A stretch of DNA of 64,000 bases. It comes from Erythrobacter sp. SCSIO 43205. GTDB lineage: Bacteria; Pseudomonadota; Alphaproteobacteria; Sphingomonadales; Sphingomonadaceae. Both the position numbers and the translations under genes were made by a program. Numbering within the stretch: position 1 is the stretch's first letter; the number at the start of each line of letters is the position of its first letter. Positions 24,863-35,036 of the stretch are shown piece by piece. The DNA lies in NCBI RefSeq assembly GCF_019904235.1, contig NZ_CP063202.1:3100001-3164000 (forward strand), in the 5' to 3' direction. The notes below the pieces were generated by a model. That model ran no database searches. It worked only from the letters and a program-made list of their open reading frames with translations, and was not told the DNA's origin.

Positions 24863-26415
24863 ACCTGACTGATCTTCCTTCCTCTAACGCGCAACGCACC
24901 CGTGACACGCTGGACGTGGGGAATGCCCCTGCCCAGCAAGACGGCGCGTGTTCGAGCAAGGAAACAATGCGCGAGGCGGCGCGCGCGGCCGGGAAAAGTG
25001 ACATACTCGACCAATACGCTGCCGATTATCCCGTGGACCCGGAGCGCGGGCCGCATGATCAACCGCAGTCGATGTGCCCCGCTTTCGGGTCTTTGCGCGT
25101 TGGCCTTCGCATGAAACGAACAGCGGCCGTGCTCTCGGGCTCGGCGTGCTGCGTTTATGGCCTTACATTCACCTCGCACTTCTACGGCGCGCGGCGCACG
25201 GTGGGCTATGTGCCCTTCTCTTCCGAGACGCTCGTCACTGGCAAGCTGTTTGAAGACATCAAGGAAGCGGTCGAGTGCCTTGCCGATCCCGAACATTACG
25301 ACGCGGTTGTGGTGACGAACCTGTGCGTGCCCACCGCCAGCGGCGTGCCGCTAAGGCTGCTGCCCGACCAGATCAACGGCGTGCGTATTATCGGCATCGA
25401 TGTGCCCGGCTTCGGCATCCCCACTCACGCAGAGGCGAAGGATGTGCTCGCAGGCGCCATGCTCGCCTATGCGCGCAAAGAGGCGATGGAAGGCCCGGTT
25501 GCAACGCCTGAGAAACGCTCCGACCGGCCAACGGTGGCGCTGCTTGGCGAGATGTTCCCCGCCGATCCGGTGGTGATCGGGCAAATGCTTGAGCCGCTTG
25601 GCCTCGCCGCAGGTCCAACCGTACCAACCCGCGAATGGCGCGAGCTTTATGCAGCACTCGATTGCTCGGTAGCCGCCGCGATCCACCCCTTCTACACCGC
25701 GAGCATCCGCGAATTTGAAGTCGCTGGCCGCCCGGTCATTGGCTCTGCTCCCGTGGGCGCAGACGGCACCGCCGCTTGGCTCGATAGTCTTGGCGATTGT
25801 CTCGGCCTCCCCGCTGACAAGGTCGCTGGCGTGAAGAACGCCATGATCGGCGCGTGCAAAGGCGCTTTGGCGGGCTCCCCGATCAAGGGCCGCGTGACCG
25901 TCTCCGGCTATGAGGGTTCAGAACTCCTTGTCGCGCGCCTGCTGATCGAGAGCGGCGCGGATGTGCCCTATGTGGGCAGCGCTTGTCCCAAGACAAAATG
26001 GTCGGATGCCGACCGCGAATGGCTCGAAGCCAAAGGCACCCGTGTCAATTTCCGCGCGAGCCTTGAAGACGACATTGCGGCCATCGAAGAGTTCGGGCCG
26101 GACTTGGCGGTCGGGACAACGCCGGTGGTTCAGTACGCCAAATCCAAGGCTTTGCCTTCGCTCTATTTCACCAACCTCATCTCCGCGCGCCCTCTGATGG
26201 GTCCGGCAGGGGCTGGCAGCCTGGCGCAGGTCATCAATGCGGCTATGGGCAATAAAGCGCGCTTCGACACGATGCGCGAATTCTTTGAAGGCGTGGGCGA
26301 TGGGCACGCCACGGGCGTGTGGGAAGATACACCCGTCGACCGCCCGAAATTCCGCAAGAAATATGCAGCTTTGAACGAAGCGGCGCGCAAGGCGTCAGAG
26401 GCGGTGGGCACATGA
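24859..26415 (+). CDS. bchY: Chlorophyllide reductase subunit Y
   Basis: NifD-like catalytic subunit of chlorophyllide a reductase, 518 aa from TTG 24859, which overlaps the bchX stop. Conserved segments include [35 protein letters not shown] and VVTNLCVP, holding the cluster-ligand cysteines. The start is not settled: ATG 24967 ([10 protein letters not shown]) has a much better AAGGA site, but the residues before it (including a Cys) resemble the known BchY N-terminus. It overlaps bchZ by 4 nt. Confidence 0.94.
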   Translation: MNLTDLPSSNAQRTRDTLDVGNAPAQQDGACSSKETMREAARAAGKSDILDQYAADYPVDPERGPHDQPQSMCPAFGSLRVGLRMKRTAAVLSGSACCVYGLTFTSHFYGARRTVGYVPFSSETLVTGKLFEDIKEAVECLADPEHYDAVVVTNLCVPTASGVPLRLLPDQINGVRIIGIDVPGFGIPTHAEAKDVLAGAMLAYARKEAMEGPVATPEKRSDRPTVALLGEMFPADPVVIGQMLEPLGLAAGPTVPTREWRELYAALDCSVAAAIHPFYTASIREFEVAGRPVIGSAPVGADGTAAWLDSLGDCLGLPADKVAGVKNAMIGACKGALAGSPIKGRVTVSGYEGSELLVARLLIESGADVPYVGSACPKTKWSDADREWLEAKGTRVNFRASLEDDIAAIEEFGPDLAVGTTPVVQYAKSKALPSLYFTNLISARPLMGPAGAGSLAQVINAAMGNKARFDTMREFFEGVGDGHATGVWEDTPVDRPKFRKKYAALNEAARKASEAVGT

Positions 26416-27911
26416 CGCTCGTTCTGGACCATGATCGCGCCGGAGGGTACTGGGGCGCCACTTACGTCTTTACGGCGGTCAAGGGCCTGCAAGTCATCAT
26501 TGATGGCCCGGTGGGCTGTGAGAACCTGCCGGTTACATCCGTCCTCCACTACACCGACGCCCTTCCCCCGCATGAATTGCCGATCGTGGTGACGGGTTTG
26601 GGCGAAGAAGAGCTTGGCAAAACCGGCACCGAAGGCGCGATGAAGCGCGCTTGGGAAACCCTTGATCCAGAACTTCCTGCCGTGGTGGTCACTGGCTCGA
26701 TCGCTGAGATGATTGGCGGCGGTGTCACGCCAGAGGGCACCAATATCAAGCGCTTCCTGCCGCGCACGATTGACGAGGATCAATGGCAGAGCGCCGACCG
26801 CGCACTCACTTGGCTGTGGACCGAATTTGGCCCCAAGAAGATGCCGGCACAACGCCCGCGCAAAGAGGGTGAGAAGCCGGTCGTCAACATCATCGGCCCG
26901 TCATACGGTATGTTCAATATGCCCTCGGACCTCGCGGAAATGCGCCGCTTGATCGAAGGTATCGGCGCTGAGATCGGCGTCGTATTTCCGCTTGGTTGCC
27001 ATCTTGCTGACATTCGCAAGCTCGGCATGGCGGACGCGAATGTGTGTATGTACCGCGAGTTTGGCCGCAATCTTTGCGAGACACTGGAGCGGCCCTATTT
27101 TCAGGCGCCTGTAGGGCTCTCCAGTACCACCAAATTCCTGCGCGCGTTGGGCGAAGAGCTGGGCCTTGACCCCGAGCCTTTTATCGAGCGCGAGAAACAC
27201 ACCACGATCAAGCCCTTGTGGGACTTGTGGCGCTCGGTCACGCAGGACTTTTTTGCGACCGCCAATTTCGGCATCGTTGCAAACGAAACCTACGCGCGCG
27301 GTATCCGCCACTTTCTCGAAGACGACATGGGCCTCCCATGCGCCTTTGCCTATTCGCGCGAGGCCGGGGTCAAACCCAGGAACGACGAAGTGCGCGAGAG
27401 CATTCACAAAACCCCGCCGCTCGTCCTGTTCGGCTCCTACAACGAGCGGATGTATATGGCAGAGACGGGTGGCACAGGCCACGGTCCTGCGGGTCAGTTC
27501 ATCCCGGCAAGCTTTCCCGGCGCTGCCATCCGCCGCCACACCGGTACGCCCTTCATGGGTTATGCAGGCGCAACCTATCTGGTGCAGGAAGTGTGCAATG
27601 CGCTCTTCGATGCGCTGTTCCATATCCTGCCGCTTGGCACCGATATGGACAAAGGTGATGCCACCCTTGCACGCGGCGCCGGTGTGCCGGTCAAGGCAGG
27701 GTCAAACGGCGCGCCAACACACGAAGTCACATGGGACGCGGCCGCCAAGGCGAAACTGGACGAACTGGTCCAACAACAGCCCGTCCTCATCCGCATTTCC
27801 GCCGCCAAACGCCTTCGCGATGCAGCCGAGCAATCCGCTCGCGCGCGCGGCGCTGACACGGTGACAACAGATTGCCTTCAAGGGGCATTACTCGAGGGGG
27901 AAGCCGTATGA
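26412..27911 (+). CDS. bchZ: Chlorophyllide reductase subunit Z
   Basis: NifK-like partner of BchY, 499 aa. It begins with [16 protein letters not shown] and [18 protein letters not shown], typical of BchZ, followed by [21 protein letters not shown]. The ATG overlaps the bchY stop (ATGA). It ends 150 nt before pufB, so bchCXYZ and puf form one superoperon direction. Confidence 0.96.
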   Translation: MTLVLDHDRAGGYWGATYVFTAVKGLQVIIDGPVGCENLPVTSVLHYTDALPPHELPIVVTGLGEEELGKTGTEGAMKRAWETLDPELPAVVVTGSIAEMIGGGVTPEGTNIKRFLPRTIDEDQWQSADRALTWLWTEFGPKKMPAQRPRKEGEKPVVNIIGPSYGMFNMPSDLAEMRRLIEGIGAEIGVVFPLGCHLADIRKLGMADANVCMYREFGRNLCETLERPYFQAPVGLSSTTKFLRALGEELGLDPEPFIEREKHTTIKPLWDLWRSVTQDFFATANFGIVANETYARGIRHFLEDDMGLPCAFAYSREAGVKPRNDEVRESIHKTPPLVLFGSYNERMYMAETGGTGHGPAGQFIPASFPGAAIRRHTGTPFMGYAGATYLVQEVCNALFDALFHILPLGTDMDKGDATLARGAGVPVKAGSNGAPTHEVTWDAAAKAKLDELVQQQPVLIRISAAKRLRDAAEQSARARGADTVTTDCLQGALLEGEAV

Positions 27912-28061
27912 CGCGCCTCTCTCTCACCACAAAAACTTATGAGGGATCACAAGTTTTGCCTGACGTAGTCGGGCATCCGCAATCCACGTGGGGGATCACG
28001 CGCGGATACCGTCGGGGACAATTCCGTCTCCGCTCCAATGTTAACTTATGGAGATACTATA
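27912..28061 (+). promoter_or_regulatory. Structured leader upstream of pufB
   Basis: No gene (including pufQ) is seen in these 150 bases. They contain two copies of GGGATCAC (about 27945 and 27992), a short hairpin GCCTGAC-gta-GTCGGGC and another GGGGAC-aattcc-GTCTCC. No TGT-N12-ACA site was found. It probably holds an own puf promoter or RNA-processing site. The pufB ribosome site GGAG is at its end. Confidence 0.45.
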
Positions 28062-28220
28062 ATGGCTGATGGTGATCGCCCAAGCGTGGGCACCTATCTG
28101 ACCGACGAAGAAGCAAAGGAGATCCATGGCGCGTTCATGGGCACCTTTGGTCTTTATGTCGGCATCGCAGTCGTGGCTCACATCCTTCTTTGGATCAATA
28201 AGCCCTGGCTGCCGCTCTAA
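28062..28220 (+). CDS. pufB: Light-harvesting 1 beta subunit
   Basis: 52-aa antenna polypeptide of the LH1 ring. Acidic N-terminus with TDEEAKEIHGAF, one membrane helix, the bacteriochlorophyll ligand His40 (AVVAHILLW) and a conserved His22. The C-terminus INKPWLP is typical of LH1 beta. It is followed 91 nt later by pufA. Confidence 0.96.
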   Translation: MADGDRPSVGTYLTDEEAKEIHGAFMGTFGLYVGIAVVAHILLWINKPWLPL

Positions 28221-28311
28221 GCCTTTAACACCACTGTTTGAACGGCCCTGTTGACGCCTTCCCACCCGGAATCCGTCTTGGGGCCCAGACAATTGGCATA
28301 AGGAATTGAAT

Positions 28312-28440
28312 ATGTACAAGATTTGGCATCACTTTGATGTTCGCCGGACCCTGGTCGCACTTCATGTCGGCCTCGCGGTTCTCGCGTTCACGATCCACTT
28401 CATCCTGCTTAGCACCGAAACATACGGCTGGCTGAGCTGA
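28312..28440 (+). CDS. pufA: Light-harvesting 1 alpha subunit
   Basis: 42-aa antenna polypeptide partnering PufB. N-terminus [13 protein letters not shown], one membrane helix with the bacteriochlorophyll ligand His29 (TIHFILLST) and a Trp near the end (TYGWLS). The C-terminal tail is 10 or more residues shorter than in Rhodobacter LH1 alpha. AAGGAATTGAAT precedes the ATG. Confidence 0.96.
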   Translation: MYKIWHHFDVRRTLVALHVGLAVLAFTIHFILLSTETYGWLS

Positions 28441-28479
28441 TGAGTGTTTGGCCAGCGTCAAGTTGGCCAGACGCAAAAA

Positions 28480-28522
28480 TTCGTGAGGAGGCAGGTTCGC
28501 CTGCCTGCCTCCCACACACGAA
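28480..28522 (+). terminator. pufA-pufL intercistronic hairpin
   Basis: TTCGTG and GGAGGCAGG on the left pair with CCTGCCTCC and CACGAA on the right, giving a long stem with a small loop. Such hairpins between pufA and pufL stabilise the pufBA message and set the excess of LH1 over reaction centre in Rhodobacter (known); the same role is likely here. It is not followed by a T-run, so read-through to pufLM is expected. Confidence 0.75.
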
Positions 28523-28579
28523 CGATTGAACCGATACGCAAACGATAACGCCCGTACATAAAGCGGGAAGGATGGACCT

Positions 28580-29416
28580 ATGGCGCTCCTTAGTTTCGAG
28601 CGGAAATACCGCACACGCGGTGGCACATTGATCGGCGGCGACCTTTTCGACTTTTGGGTCGGGCCGTTTTATGTCGGATTCTTCGGGGTTACGGCAGCAA
28701 TCAGCGCGCTTTTGGGCACAATGCTGATCTTTGCTGCAGCCGCAGAAGGACCAACACTCAACCCCTGGCTTATCGATATTCAGCCACCATCTATCGAAGC
28801 CGGACTGGCCTTTGCCCCTCTTAGTGAGGGCGGATACTGGCAGGTCATTACGATCTGCGCGGTTGTCGCCTTTTGCTCATGGGTGATGAGGCAGGCAGAA
28901 ATCTCCAAGAAACTGGGCATGAACTATCATGTTCCCATCGCTTTTTCCGTGGCGGTTTTTGCCTATGTTACCCTCAATGTAATCCGCCCCTTGTGGATGG
29001 GCGCATGGGGGCATGGTTTCCCTTATGGCATTTGGTCGCACTTGGACTGGGTGTCGTACACGGGATATAACTATGTGAACTTCCACTATAATCCCGTTCA
29101 TATGATCGCGATCACGTTCTTCTTCACGAACTGTCTCGCGCTCGCTCTGCACGGTGGCCTTGTTTTGTCAGCGGTCAATACTGGCAAAGGCAATGAGGTC
29201 CGCTCGCCAGAATATGAAGACACCTATTTCCGCGATTTCATCGGCTATTCGGTCGGTACGCTTGGCATTCACCGTGTGGGGCTCTTCCTCGCGCTGAACG
29301 CAGCGTTCTGGAGCGCGATCTGTATCGTGATTTCAGGCACACTGATGACCGGAAGCTGGGTTGAATGGTGGGATTGGTGGCGCGCGGTCCCGATGTGGCA
29401 AGGAGAACCGATCTGA
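28580..29416 (+). CDS. pufL: Photosynthetic reaction centre L subunit
   Basis: 278-aa membrane subunit with five transmembrane helices that binds the special pair, bacteriopheophytin and quinone. It starts [29 protein letters not shown] style ([10 protein letters not shown]), with [16 protein letters not shown] and [23 protein letters not shown] carrying His ligands, and [17 protein letters not shown] near the non-haem iron. The stop overlaps the pufM ATG by one base. Confidence 0.97.
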   Translation: MALLSFERKYRTRGGTLIGGDLFDFWVGPFYVGFFGVTAAISALLGTMLIFAAAAEGPTLNPWLIDIQPPSIEAGLAFAPLSEGGYWQVITICAVVAFCSWVMRQAEISKKLGMNYHVPIAFSVAVFAYVTLNVIRPLWMGAWGHGFPYGIWSHLDWVSYTGYNYVNFHYNPVHMIAITFFFTNCLALALHGGLVLSAVNTGKGNEVRSPEYEDTYFRDFIGYSVGTLGIHRVGLFLALNAAFWSAICIVISGTLMTGSWVEWWDWWRAVPMWQGEPI

Positions 29417-30342
29417 TGGCTACCTATCAAAACATCTTCACCCAAATCCAGGTCAAGGCCGAACCAGAAATGGGTGTGCCTTTGACCGACGGAAGCGAGG
29501 CACGCATTCCGGCCACAGGCTATTCCTATTGGATGGGCAAAATCGGTCAGAGCCAGTTGGGTCCGGTCTATCTGGGCTGGCTTGGCATGATCTCTCTTGC
29601 TTTCGGGACGGCGGCCTTTCTCATCATTGGTTTGAACTTCTGGGCTCAGGCCGGGTGGGATCCGCAAACCTTCATCCGCGAGCTGTTCTGGCTCTCGCTT
29701 GATCCGCCAAGCTCGGAATATGGGTTTAGCCCGTTTGTGCCTTTGAATGAGGGCGGTTGGTTCATCATGACCGGCGCTTTCCTTACGATTGCGGTGCTGT
29801 CCTGGTGGGCGCGGACCTATTACCGGGCCAAGGCGCTAGGCATGGGAATGCACATTCCGTGGGCTTTCGCCTCGGCGATCTGGCTGTTCCTGGTGCTGGG
29901 CTTTATCCGTCCGCTCCTTTTGTGGGATTGGTCAGAGGCCGTTCCTTACGGCATTTTCAGCCACCTGGACTGGACCAATAACTTCAGCCTCGTTCACGGC
30001 AATCTGTTCTACAACCCGTTCCACGCGCTCTCGATTGTGTTCCTTTACGGTTCAGCAGTCCTTTTCGCGATGCACGGGGCGACGATCCTCGCCGTTGGCC
30101 GCTATGGCGGTGAACGTGAGATCGAACAGATCACAGACCGCGGCACAGCATCGGAACGCGCTGGCCTGTTCTGGCGCTGGACCATGGGCTTTAACGCTAC
30201 GATGGAATCGATCCACCGCTGGGCGTGGTGGTTCGCTGTTCTCACCACTTTGACAGGCGGGATTGGTATTCTCTTGTCAGGCACTGTGGTCGACAACTGG
30301 TATCTGTGGGCACAAGAGCACTATTACGCTCCCAAGAACTAG
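29416..30342 (+). CDS. pufM: Photosynthetic reaction centre M subunit
   Basis: 308-aa partner of PufL. The start [12 protein letters not shown] overlaps the pufL stop (TGATG). Conserved segments include [41 protein letters not shown] and [20 protein letters not shown]. No pufC (tetrahaem cytochrome) or pufX follows; a terminator ends the operon. Confidence 0.97.
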   Translation: MATYQNIFTQIQVKAEPEMGVPLTDGSEARIPATGYSYWMGKIGQSQLGPVYLGWLGMISLAFGTAAFLIIGLNFWAQAGWDPQTFIRELFWLSLDPPSSEYGFSPFVPLNEGGWFIMTGAFLTIAVLSWWARTYYRAKALGMGMHIPWAFASAIWLFLVLGFIRPLLLWDWSEAVPYGIFSHLDWTNNFSLVHGNLFYNPFHALSIVFLYGSAVLFAMHGATILAVGRYGGEREIEQITDRGTASERAGLFWRWTMGFNATMESIHRWAWWFAVLTTLTGGIGILLSGTVVDNWYLWAQEHYYAPKN

Positions 30343-30384
30343 GGGCTGAGGCCCCGGGGCTTAGGCGAGCCCAACCATAGGTCT

Positions 30385-30424
30385 AAAAGGCCCGGCTTCA
30401 CGAGATGTGAGGCCGGGCTTTTTC
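30385..30424 (+). terminator. Rho-independent terminator of puf operon
   Basis: GCCCGGCTTCAC (30390-30401), loop GAGAT, GTGAGGCCGGGC (30407-30418) with one G-T pair, then five T residues. Confidence 0.9.
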
Positions 30425-30562
30425 GTTGGAGCGAAGCCTTTAACCCGATCACAGTCCAAGTCAGAAAATCGTCAGCCTTCTCCAATCTGCAACATGAAAG
30501 CCACGCAGCTGTCATGACTTGGGTCTAGCGCCCGCTCGACCTCTCTATTCAAATCAAGGGTA

Positions 30563-32905
30563 ATGACAGTGACGAAACCTCTCTTTCGATCAATCCTTCT
30601 CGCATCTGCAATGGCCATTCCTGCACAAGCCATGGCGCAAGACAATGATGAGCAGTCAGGCAACACCATCATCGTGACCGCGCAAAAAGTCGAACAGCGC
30701 GCGCTGGATGTGCCGATCACCATCTCTGCGCTGGGCGGCGAAAACATCGAAGAACTGGGCGTTACTGACCTTGACGAATTGTCAAATTATGTCCCCGGCC
30801 TGCTCATTCAGGAACAGAGCGCCAACAACCCCGGCGTTGTCATTCGCGGGATCACCTCAGACAGCGGCTCTTCGCAGCAAGGCCCGCGCGTCACGCTATA
30901 CTACAACGGCGTCGATATCTCGCGCTCGCGCGGGTCTTATCAGGCGATTTATGATCTTGAACGGGTCGAAGTTATCAAAGGCCCGCAGGCGACCTTGTTC
31001 GGAACAGCATCGGCGGTCGGCGCGATCAGCCTTGTCTCCGCTCGCCCGCGCGAAGGGTTTTCTGGTGAGCTCACCGGTGGCTATGGCAATTTTGAGCAGA
31101 CTTTGCTCGCCGGCCACCTCAACGCTGGCTCTGACGTTCTCGCAGGGCGCGTCGCGTTCGAGTACCGGACGCGCGATGGCTATGTCGAAAACTTGAGCGC
31201 CAATCAGGAAGAAGAGCTTTACGCACAGGATCAACTGGGTGTGCGTGCATCGCTTCGTTACACGCCATCAGGCGATTTCACGCTCGATCTGATCGGCACA
31301 TACGACCAACAACGCAATGGCGGCACCCCGTTCACCTCCGGCACTTTCCCTGCCTTTGCAGGTGCACCGGGCGGTCCGGCAAACGCATTTGAAGATGCAA
31401 ATCTGGGCGGCTTTCCCGAAGGCGCAGCGGCGCTGGGCGATGATCAACTGGGCCTCAACCGCGAGGTTTATGATCTGAACCTTACCGCAGAATATCAGTT
31501 TGCAGACGACTGGACGTTCACCACAGTCAATGGCTACCGCGAATTTGACAGCGCGGAAGTGTTCGATGCGGATGGCACGGCGGCGCCCTTCCTCGAATTT
31601 GCTGAAATTGCAGACGGCTGGCAGGTCAGCCACGAAGGCCGCTTCACCTATTCAGGCACCAATGTTCGGGCAAGCGCAGGCTGGAACATCTTCATCGAAG
31701 AAGGCGCACAAAACGTGCCTTTCGCCACCGAAGAAGGCCTGTTTTTGCAATGCCTCACCTCGATTTTCGGCGCGCCTTTGATCCCTGGCATCCCTTGCGT
31801 TGCAGCCGACGGCAGCGTGCCAGCAACCGCGGTCACTAGCCTTGCGACAAGTGGAGCGGCAACCGCCATTCCCTATGCTGCTCGGTTTGAAAATCAGGGG
31901 CGCAATGAGGCCTATTCGGTCTTTGCCGATGTCACCTGGCTTCCAACCGACAATCTGGAGCTCACCGCAGGGGTGCGTTTCATTGATGAATACCGCCGCT
32001 CCGGCTTCATCTCGGTATCGCCTGACAGTGTGCTAAGCGGTGCACCGCTCATCCCGGGCTTTCTGGACACCAACCTTCAGACATATCGCGATGATGCGAG
32101 CTTCACCGCCGCCCTTCCGCGCTTTAACGCGCTCTATCGGATCAGCGATGACGTGAACGTGTTTGCCACCGTCTCAAAAGGCCGCCGTTCGCCCGTGGTC
32201 AACCTTGGTGCAACTGTCGATGGCGCGGGCAATGTTGTCCCCGATCCACAAATTGTGTCTGAAGAAACGGTTTGGAACTACGAAGGCGGGGTCAAGCTAG
32301 CGAGCGGGCCAGTATCGGCATCGCTGGGCGTTTATTACCAGGTCTACGAAAACTTTCAGGTTTCGGTGCAGGATCCCGATGGCCCGGTCGGCACTTTCAT
32401 TACGCAAAGCGCAGGTTCTGCCAGCAACCTTGGCGTCGAAGGTGAAGTTTCAATCGAGGCAACCGACTGGCTGCGCCTCTTTGGTAACTTTGGCTATATC
32501 GACGGCGGGATTGACGAAGACGGCGCATTCTCACCGGCCTTTTCCGGCGCACGCTTCCGCCTCCAGCCTGAGTTTCAGGCATCGGCGGGTTTCACGCTCG
32601 ACTACGAATTTGACAACGGTATGCGCTTCTTTGCAACGCCAAGTGTGACGCATCGCAGCCGGATCTTCTTCGAAGTGCCTAACAGCGACCTGATCAGCCA
32701 GGAAGGCGTCACACTGGTCAATGCGCGCGCAGGTTTGAGCTTCGCAGATGAGCGGTACGAAATCGCAGGGTTCATTCGCAATGCGTTTAACGAGGACTAC
32801 CTGCTTGATGCAGGCAACACTGGCGGTGCATTCGGTATCCCGACCTTCATCCCGGCAGAGCCACGCTTTTATGGCATTCAGGTAACAGCGCGCTTCGGCG
32901 ACTGA
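30563..32905 (+). CDS. TonB-dependent receptor inside the photosynthesis cluster
   Basis: 780-aa outer-membrane receptor with a signal peptide ending PAQAMAQ, then TIIVTAQKVEQRALDVPITIS (plug start), VIRGITSDSGSS, a plug segment VEVIKGPQATLFG and a long barrel. This is the FecA-like sphingomonad type. It has its own upstream gap (30425-30562) and terminators on both sides, so it is a single-gene unit. GTG 30569 has a better-spaced AAGGG than ATG 30563. Its place between pufM and tspO is not part of the usual PGC. Possible cargo includes iron complexes, corrinoids or other metal chelates (inference). Confidence 0.9.
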   Translation: MTVTKPLFRSILLASAMAIPAQAMAQDNDEQSGNTIIVTAQKVEQRALDVPITISALGGENIEELGVTDLDELSNYVPGLLIQEQSANNPGVVIRGITSDSGSSQQGPRVTLYYNGVDISRSRGSYQAIYDLERVEVIKGPQATLFGTASAVGAISLVSARPREGFSGELTGGYGNFEQTLLAGHLNAGSDVLAGRVAFEYRTRDGYVENLSANQEEELYAQDQLGVRASLRYTPSGDFTLDLIGTYDQQRNGGTPFTSGTFPAFAGAPGGPANAFEDANLGGFPEGAAALGDDQLGLNREVYDLNLTAEYQFADDWTFTTVNGYREFDSAEVFDADGTAAPFLEFAEIADGWQVSHEGRFTYSGTNVRASAGWNIFIEEGAQNVPFATEEGLFLQCLTSIFGAPLIPGIPCVAADGSVPATAVTSLATSGAATAIPYAARFENQGRNEAYSVFADVTWLPTDNLELTAGVRFIDEYRRSGFISVSPDSVLSGAPLIPGFLDTNLQTYRDDASFTAALPRFNALYRISDDVNVFATVSKGRRSPVVNLGATVDGAGNVVPDPQIVSEETVWNYEGGVKLASGPVSASLGVYYQVYENFQVSVQDPDGPVGTFITQSAGSASNLGVEGEVSIEATDWLRLFGNFGYIDGGIDEDGAFSPAFSGARFRLQPEFQASAGFTLDYEFDNGMRFFATPSVTHRSRIFFEVPNSDLISQEGVTLVNARAGLSFADERYEIAGFIRNAFNEDYLLDAGNTGGAFGIPTFIPAEPRFYGIQVTARFGD

Positions 32906-32924
32906 TCCTTCGCAAGGTAATCAC

Positions 32925-32965
32925 AAAACGGCCCGCTCATCCGATGGGTTGAGCGGGCCGTTTTT
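32925..32965. terminator. Terminator after PGC receptor gene
   Basis: AAAACGGCCCGCTCA pairs with TGAGCGGGCCGTTTTT around a 10-nt loop. It is near-symmetric with A and T runs and can also serve the convergent tspO-side transcript ending at 32987. Confidence 0.9.
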
Positions 32966-32986
32966 GTGTGGGGGCAGCATCGCTTA

Positions 32987-33244
32987 TCAAAGACGCGCGC
33001 GCAGATCCATAAGATGCAGCGGCAGGGATAGCGCCAGCAGCACCGCCACCCACTCCCAGCCCGCACCGACAAGCGCTGCTCTCAAGGCAAGCACGATAAA
33101 GACCGCCGGACCCACAAGGCCGATTATTGTGGCAAGCGCCCATCCGCGCGTTTTGAGCCATACAGCTTCAAGCGCCAGCACTGCCAGCACAAGGTCGGCG
33201 GCGTGGCCGCTTGCGAAAAAGGACGCGAAAAACGTCTCGATCAT
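32987..33244 (-). CDS. Small multi-pass membrane protein after tspO
   Basis: 85-aa hydrophobic protein with about three membrane segments (residues 14-30, 36-60 and 62-80) and an Arg-rich end. It lies 21 nt downstream of tspO on the same strand and is the last gene of the bchG-pucC-bchP-tspO run. No family recognised. Possible partner of TspO or an assembly helper (inference). Confidence 0.75.
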   Translation of the reverse strand: MIETFFASFFASGHAADLVLAVLALEAVWLKTRGWALATIIGLVGPAVFIVLALRAALVGAGWEWVAVLLALSLPLHLMDLRARL

Positions 33245-33265
33245 CGGTGTTGCGCCGAATGCGCG

Positions 33266-33778
33266 CTAACCAAAGGGTCCGTTCAAATCCACGATCGCCC
33301 AATTGAGCAGCGCGGCAAAGCTCACCCAAAGCAGGTAAGGCACGAACAAAAGCGCAGCGTTTCTGGAATAGCGCCCACAATAAGCGATAAGCGACACAAT
33401 TGAAGCGAGCAGGAAGGCGACCTCAACGAGCGCCCAATCGGGCCGTTCCATGCGGAAAAACAAGACGGACCAGCCGATGTTCAAGAACGCGTTCAGCGCG
33501 AACAGGCCGACAATCGTGTCTGATGCTTTTGGTGTAGGGGCCGCGCGCCAGGCTGACACTATCGCGGCAGTGTTCAATGCAAAAATGATCGTCCAGCCGA
33601 CCGGAAAAACGACGTCAGGCGGGTTCCAGCCGGGTTTGGCAAGACCTTGATACCACGGTCCCAGATCGGTGATCGTTGCACCAAGCGCTGCCACCACGGT
33701 TGCGGCAATCGCGGCAACGATTGCTGGTAAAATCCAGGTTTTGCGTGGCGCCATCGGCATATGTGTGGTCAAATTCAT
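33266..33778 (-). CDS. tspO: TspO/MBR family tryptophan-rich sensory protein
   Basis: 170-aa five-helix membrane protein. The family motif is seen as WYQGLAKPGWNPPDVVFPVGWTI-type (LAKPGWNPPDVVFPVGWT) and NIGWSVLFF. In Rhodobacter TspO is an outer-membrane porphyrin-binding regulator that tunes pigment-gene expression with oxygen. It has an excellent ribosome site AAGGAGGG. It follows bchP by 37 nt. Confidence 0.93.
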   Translation of the reverse strand: MNLTTHMPMAPRKTWILPAIVAAIAATVVAALGATITDLGPWYQGLAKPGWNPPDVVFPVGWTIIFALNTAAIVSAWRAAPTPKASDTIVGLFALNAFLNIGWSVLFFRMERPDWALVEVAFLLASIVSLIAYCGRYSRNAALLFVPYLLWVSFAALLNWAIVDLNGPFG

Positions 33779-33815
33779 GGGCGATCCCTCCTTATGCGTT
33801 GTGTGCCGCGCCTTC

Positions 33816-35036
33816 TTAAGAGCGCGCTTCAGAATTTTCCGGCCTCAGCCCCAGCAAATGCGCGGTGTCTTTGAGAAAGATTTTGACATGGGCGAGCGGC
33901 TTTTTGCGCACCAGCTTCTTGTGCATATAGGCCTGCCAGGTGAGCTGCTGGACGTCCTTGTCATCGCACATATCGACAAAACGCTCGCGGCGTTTGTCCG
34001 ATGAATACCAGAAGTATTGCATCATGCCCAAGATCCAGAAAACACGCCCGTGGTCCTTCATGAAGCGTTTGCGAGCGAGTTTGAGAGCTTTCGCCTCACC
34101 GGTCTTCAATGCTTGGGCAGCGGCTTGGGCCGAATAACGACCGCCGACCATGGCGTAGTAAATGCCTTCGCCCGATGCTGGCGCGACAATGCCAGCAGCA
34201 TCGCCCGCAACGATCACATCGGCGCCATTGTCCCAGCGTTTCAAAGGCTTCAAGGGGATGGGTGCACCCTCGCGACGGATCGTCTCGCAGCGTGTGAGAT
34301 CAAGCTGTGAGCGCATTTCGGAAACCGCACCGCGCAAGGAAAAGCCCTTGTTCGCGCTCCCCACACCAACGCTGGCGGTGTTACCATGCGGGAACACCCA
34401 GGCGTAGAAATCAGGCGACAATTTGCCCTGATAGAAAACATCACAGCGGTCAGGATCGAAATTGTCATTGCCGTTCTTGGGGTTGTTCTCAGGTGAGGCA
34501 ATGATCTCGTGATAGGCGAAAACGCATTTCACCCTCTCTGCATTAGGCAGGGCTTGCTTTGCGACAGCCGAACGCGCGCCATCAGCGCCGATCACCATAC
34601 GTGCGCGCACGCTCTCGATGGGACCACCGCGCTCGCGGCGGAAGGTGACCAGAGGGTGCGCTTCATCGTCGCGCTCGATCTTCTCGAAGGTTGCGGTGAG
34701 GCGCTCTGCCCCGCACTCTGCCGCACGCTCGCGCAGCCATTCGTCAAAGTGCTCGCGGTCAACCATGCCGACATAGCCGGTTTCGCCCACAGGCATATCG
34801 ACCGCGCGACCAGAGGGTGCGATCATGCGGGCACACCGTGCGCGCGCAACCAGCAAGCTGTGCGGAATGTCAAAGTCTTCGAGCATACGCGGAGGCACCG
34901 CCCCGCCGCACGGTTTGATGCGCCCGCCGCGCTCCATCAACAGGACCGAGTGACCTTCAAGCGCCAATTCAGTGGCAGCGGTCGAGCCCGCCGGGCCACC
35001 GCCCACCACAACCGCGTCGTAAATCGTCTCAGTCAT
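33816..35036 (-). CDS. bchP: Geranylgeranyl reductase BchP
   Basis: 406-aa FAD enzyme that reduces the geranylgeranyl tail of bacteriochlorophyll to phytyl using NADPH. The N-terminal FAD motif is VVVGGGPAGSTAA, followed by KPCGGAVPP and AGDAAGIVAPASGEGIYYAM. ATG 35036 overlaps the stop of the PucC-like gene (ATGA). A longer open frame upstream lies antisense or out of frame to that gene and is not used. Confidence 0.95.
   Translation of the reverse strand: MTETIYDAVVVGGGPAGSTAATELALEGHSVLLMERGGRIKPCGGAVPPRMLEDFDIPHSLLVARARCARMIAPSGRAVDMPVGETGYVGMVDREHFDEWLRERAAECGAERLTATFEKIERDDEAHPLVTFRRERGGPIESVRARMVIGADGARSAVAKQALPNAERVKCVFAYHEIIASPENNPKNGNDNFDPDRCDVFYQGKLSPDFYAWVFPHGNTASVGVGSANKGFSLRGAVSEMRSQLDLTRCETIRREGAPIPLKPLKRWDNGADVIVAGDAAGIVAPASGEGIYYAMVGGRYSAQAAAQALKTGEAKALKLARKRFMKDHGRVFWILGMMQYFWYSSDKRRERFVDMCDDKDVQQLTWQAYMHKKLVRKKPLAHVKIFLKDTAHLLGLRPENSEARS

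Noticed and set aside
27912..28061. Search for pufQ before pufB
   Set aside because: No open frame of suitable size with a membrane helix exists in the 150-nt gap.
30456..30522. Inverted repeat CCAAGTCA ... TGACTTGG before the PGC receptor
   Set aside because: 8-bp arms 51 nt apart are weak evidence for an operator and can occur by chance; not listed as a site.
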